This document shows, in pieces, positions 5,847 to 6,363 of a stretch of DNA of 6,363 bases. The notes under the pieces were generated by a model, which was not told the DNA's origin, did no database searches, and saw only the letters and a program-made list of their open reading frames with translations. This DNA is from Actinomycetes bacterium (lineage in GTDB: Bacteria > Actinomycetota > Actinomycetes > Streptosporangiales > Streptosporangiaceae). The position numbers and the translations under genes were made by a program. Each line of letters starts with the position of its first letter. Positions within the stretch are counted from its first letter, which is position 1. Location: the NCBI GenBank assembly GCA_023425615.1, contig JAFACJ010000064.1, positions 1 to 6,363 on the forward strand. Reading direction: 5' to 3'.

Positions 5847-5939
5847 TACTTAAGTAGCGAATTTCAGGCGCAGGACAGGCTACTAGCCGATCTGCGATGC
5901 CCCTCCCCTAAATCAGCACCGCAGAAAAGGGGCATTCGC
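5847..5939. repeat. Palindrome and inverted repeats in the spacer
   Basis: Three symmetric elements lie together. TACTTAAGTA (5847-5856) is a perfect 10-base palindrome. AGTAGC (5853-5858) faces GCTACT (5879-5884). GCGATGCCCCT (5894-5904) faces AGGGGCATTCGC (5928-5939), matching except for one extra T. The last pair lies just past the stop of the minus-strand gene at 5944 and may end its transcript, though no T run follows. The others abut the IS630-like start and could be remains of an element end. Confidence 0.45.
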
Positions 5940-5943
5940 TTCT

Positions 5944-6363
5944 CTACGCCGCGGCCAGAGCTTCATTGAACTCGCGAACCTTGGGTTGGTCTGGCCAGCG
6001 GGCAACGAGTAGACCGTTGAGGGCCTTCAGCTCCGCGAGTGCGTGTTGGGACCCGGCACGCTGGGCTTCGGCCAGACCGGCGATGGCGGCTATCGCGGCT
6101 GCGTCGGCGGTGCCGGTAGCGGCGTGCGCGGTGCCGATGCGGGTGTGATGGATAGCGCGATCTCGGTGATGGGTGCTGGGGAGGGCGGTTAGGCGGGCGT
6201 TGAGGATGGTGATGGCGGTGTCGGGGCGGCCCCCGAATGTGTAGCAGGTGGCGCGTTGAAGGTCCCCCCATCCGCAGTCGTAGAAGCGGAGGTAGCCGGG
6301 GCCTGCACCGGGATCGCGGGCTAGGAGCTCATCGGCGGTGTCGAGCAGCCCTGTGTCCACTAC
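5944..6363 (-). CDS. C-terminal part of a TPR-like Xre-family regulator (5' end beyond the window)
   Basis: The minus frame is open from the right edge to TAG at 5946-5944, giving 139 residues. It reads as paired alpha-helical TPR-like repeats: a GYLRFYDCGWGDLQRATCY segment, PDTAITILNARLTALP, then RDRAIHHTRIGTAHAATG, AAIAAIAGLAEAQRAGSQ and the ending PKVREFNEALAAA. This pattern is the usual C-terminus of actinomycete Xre/HTH regulators with TPR sensor regions. The HTH, if present, lies to the right, so the identity is inferred. A GTG at 6360 could be taken as a start, but a TPR tail without its N-terminus is not a likely complete protein and the frame stays open past it. Local bases are less GC-biased than in the catabolic operon. 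Confidence 0.65.
   Translation of the reverse strand, partial: VVDTGLLDTADELLARDPGAGPGYLRFYDCGWGDLQRATCYTFGGRPDTAITILNARLTALPSTHHRDRAIHHTRIGTAHAATGTADAAAIAAIAGLAEAQRAGSQHALAELKALNGLLVARWPDQPKVREFNEALAAA

Noticed and set aside
1..6363. CRISPR array, tRNA or rRNA
   Set aside because: No regularly spaced repeats and no tRNA or rRNA signature sequences were seen on either strand.

Overview
The window is strongly GC-rich, with codons ending mostly in G or C, SD-type ribosome sites and gene families typical of filamentous actinomycetes (an Xre/DUF5753 regulator with a DUF397 partner, a PucR regulator, a TPR-tailed Xre regulator). A Streptomyces/Nonomuraea/Streptosporangium-like chromosome is the best guess; the genus cannot be fixed from the sequence alone.

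Left part (1-4030): a catabolic locus. A PucR-family activator gene (minus strand, 1050 to beyond the left edge) diverges from a two-gene operon on the plus strand. The first gene is a class III PLP aminotransferase (1203-2489). The second, overlapping it by ATGA, is a CoA-acylating (methyl)malonate-semialdehyde dehydrogenase, MmsA (2486-3976). Together they would turn a beta-amino acid (beta-alanine or 3-aminoisobutyrate, the end products of reductive pyrimidine breakdown) into a semialdehyde and then acetyl-CoA or propionyl-CoA. The divergent intergenic region carries a perfect spaced palindrome, TTGACA-CAT-TGTCAA, plus another half-site. It is the natural candidate operator for the PucR protein. 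A strong hairpin terminator closes the operon.

Middle part (4031-5340): an accessory regulatory pair. An Xre-type HTH/DUF5753 protein (4217-5092) overlaps by one base a 59-residue DUF397 protein (5092-5271). Such pairs are common in actinomycetes and behave as toxin-antitoxin-like or developmental/antibiotic regulators. The Xre gene uses ATA isoleucine codons that I do not see in the catabolic operon. The pair is bracketed by two terminators with nearly the same stem sequence.

Right part (5341-6363): a decayed, mobile-element-like stretch followed by the C-terminal part of another regulator. On the minus strand, 5360-5845 reads as a mosaic. It holds an IS630-like transposase N-terminal HTH broken by a frameshift, a short TnpB/OrfB-like piece broken by a second frameshift, and an unidentified 49-residue tail. 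After an AT-richer spacer with inverted repeats, a minus-strand gene entering from the right edge (6363-5944) encodes a TPR-like regulator C-terminus.

I found no convincing wholly new system. The best items to follow up are the spaced palindrome, the possible near-leaderless start of the PucR gene, the Xre/DUF397 cassette between twin terminators, and the chimeric transposase relic.
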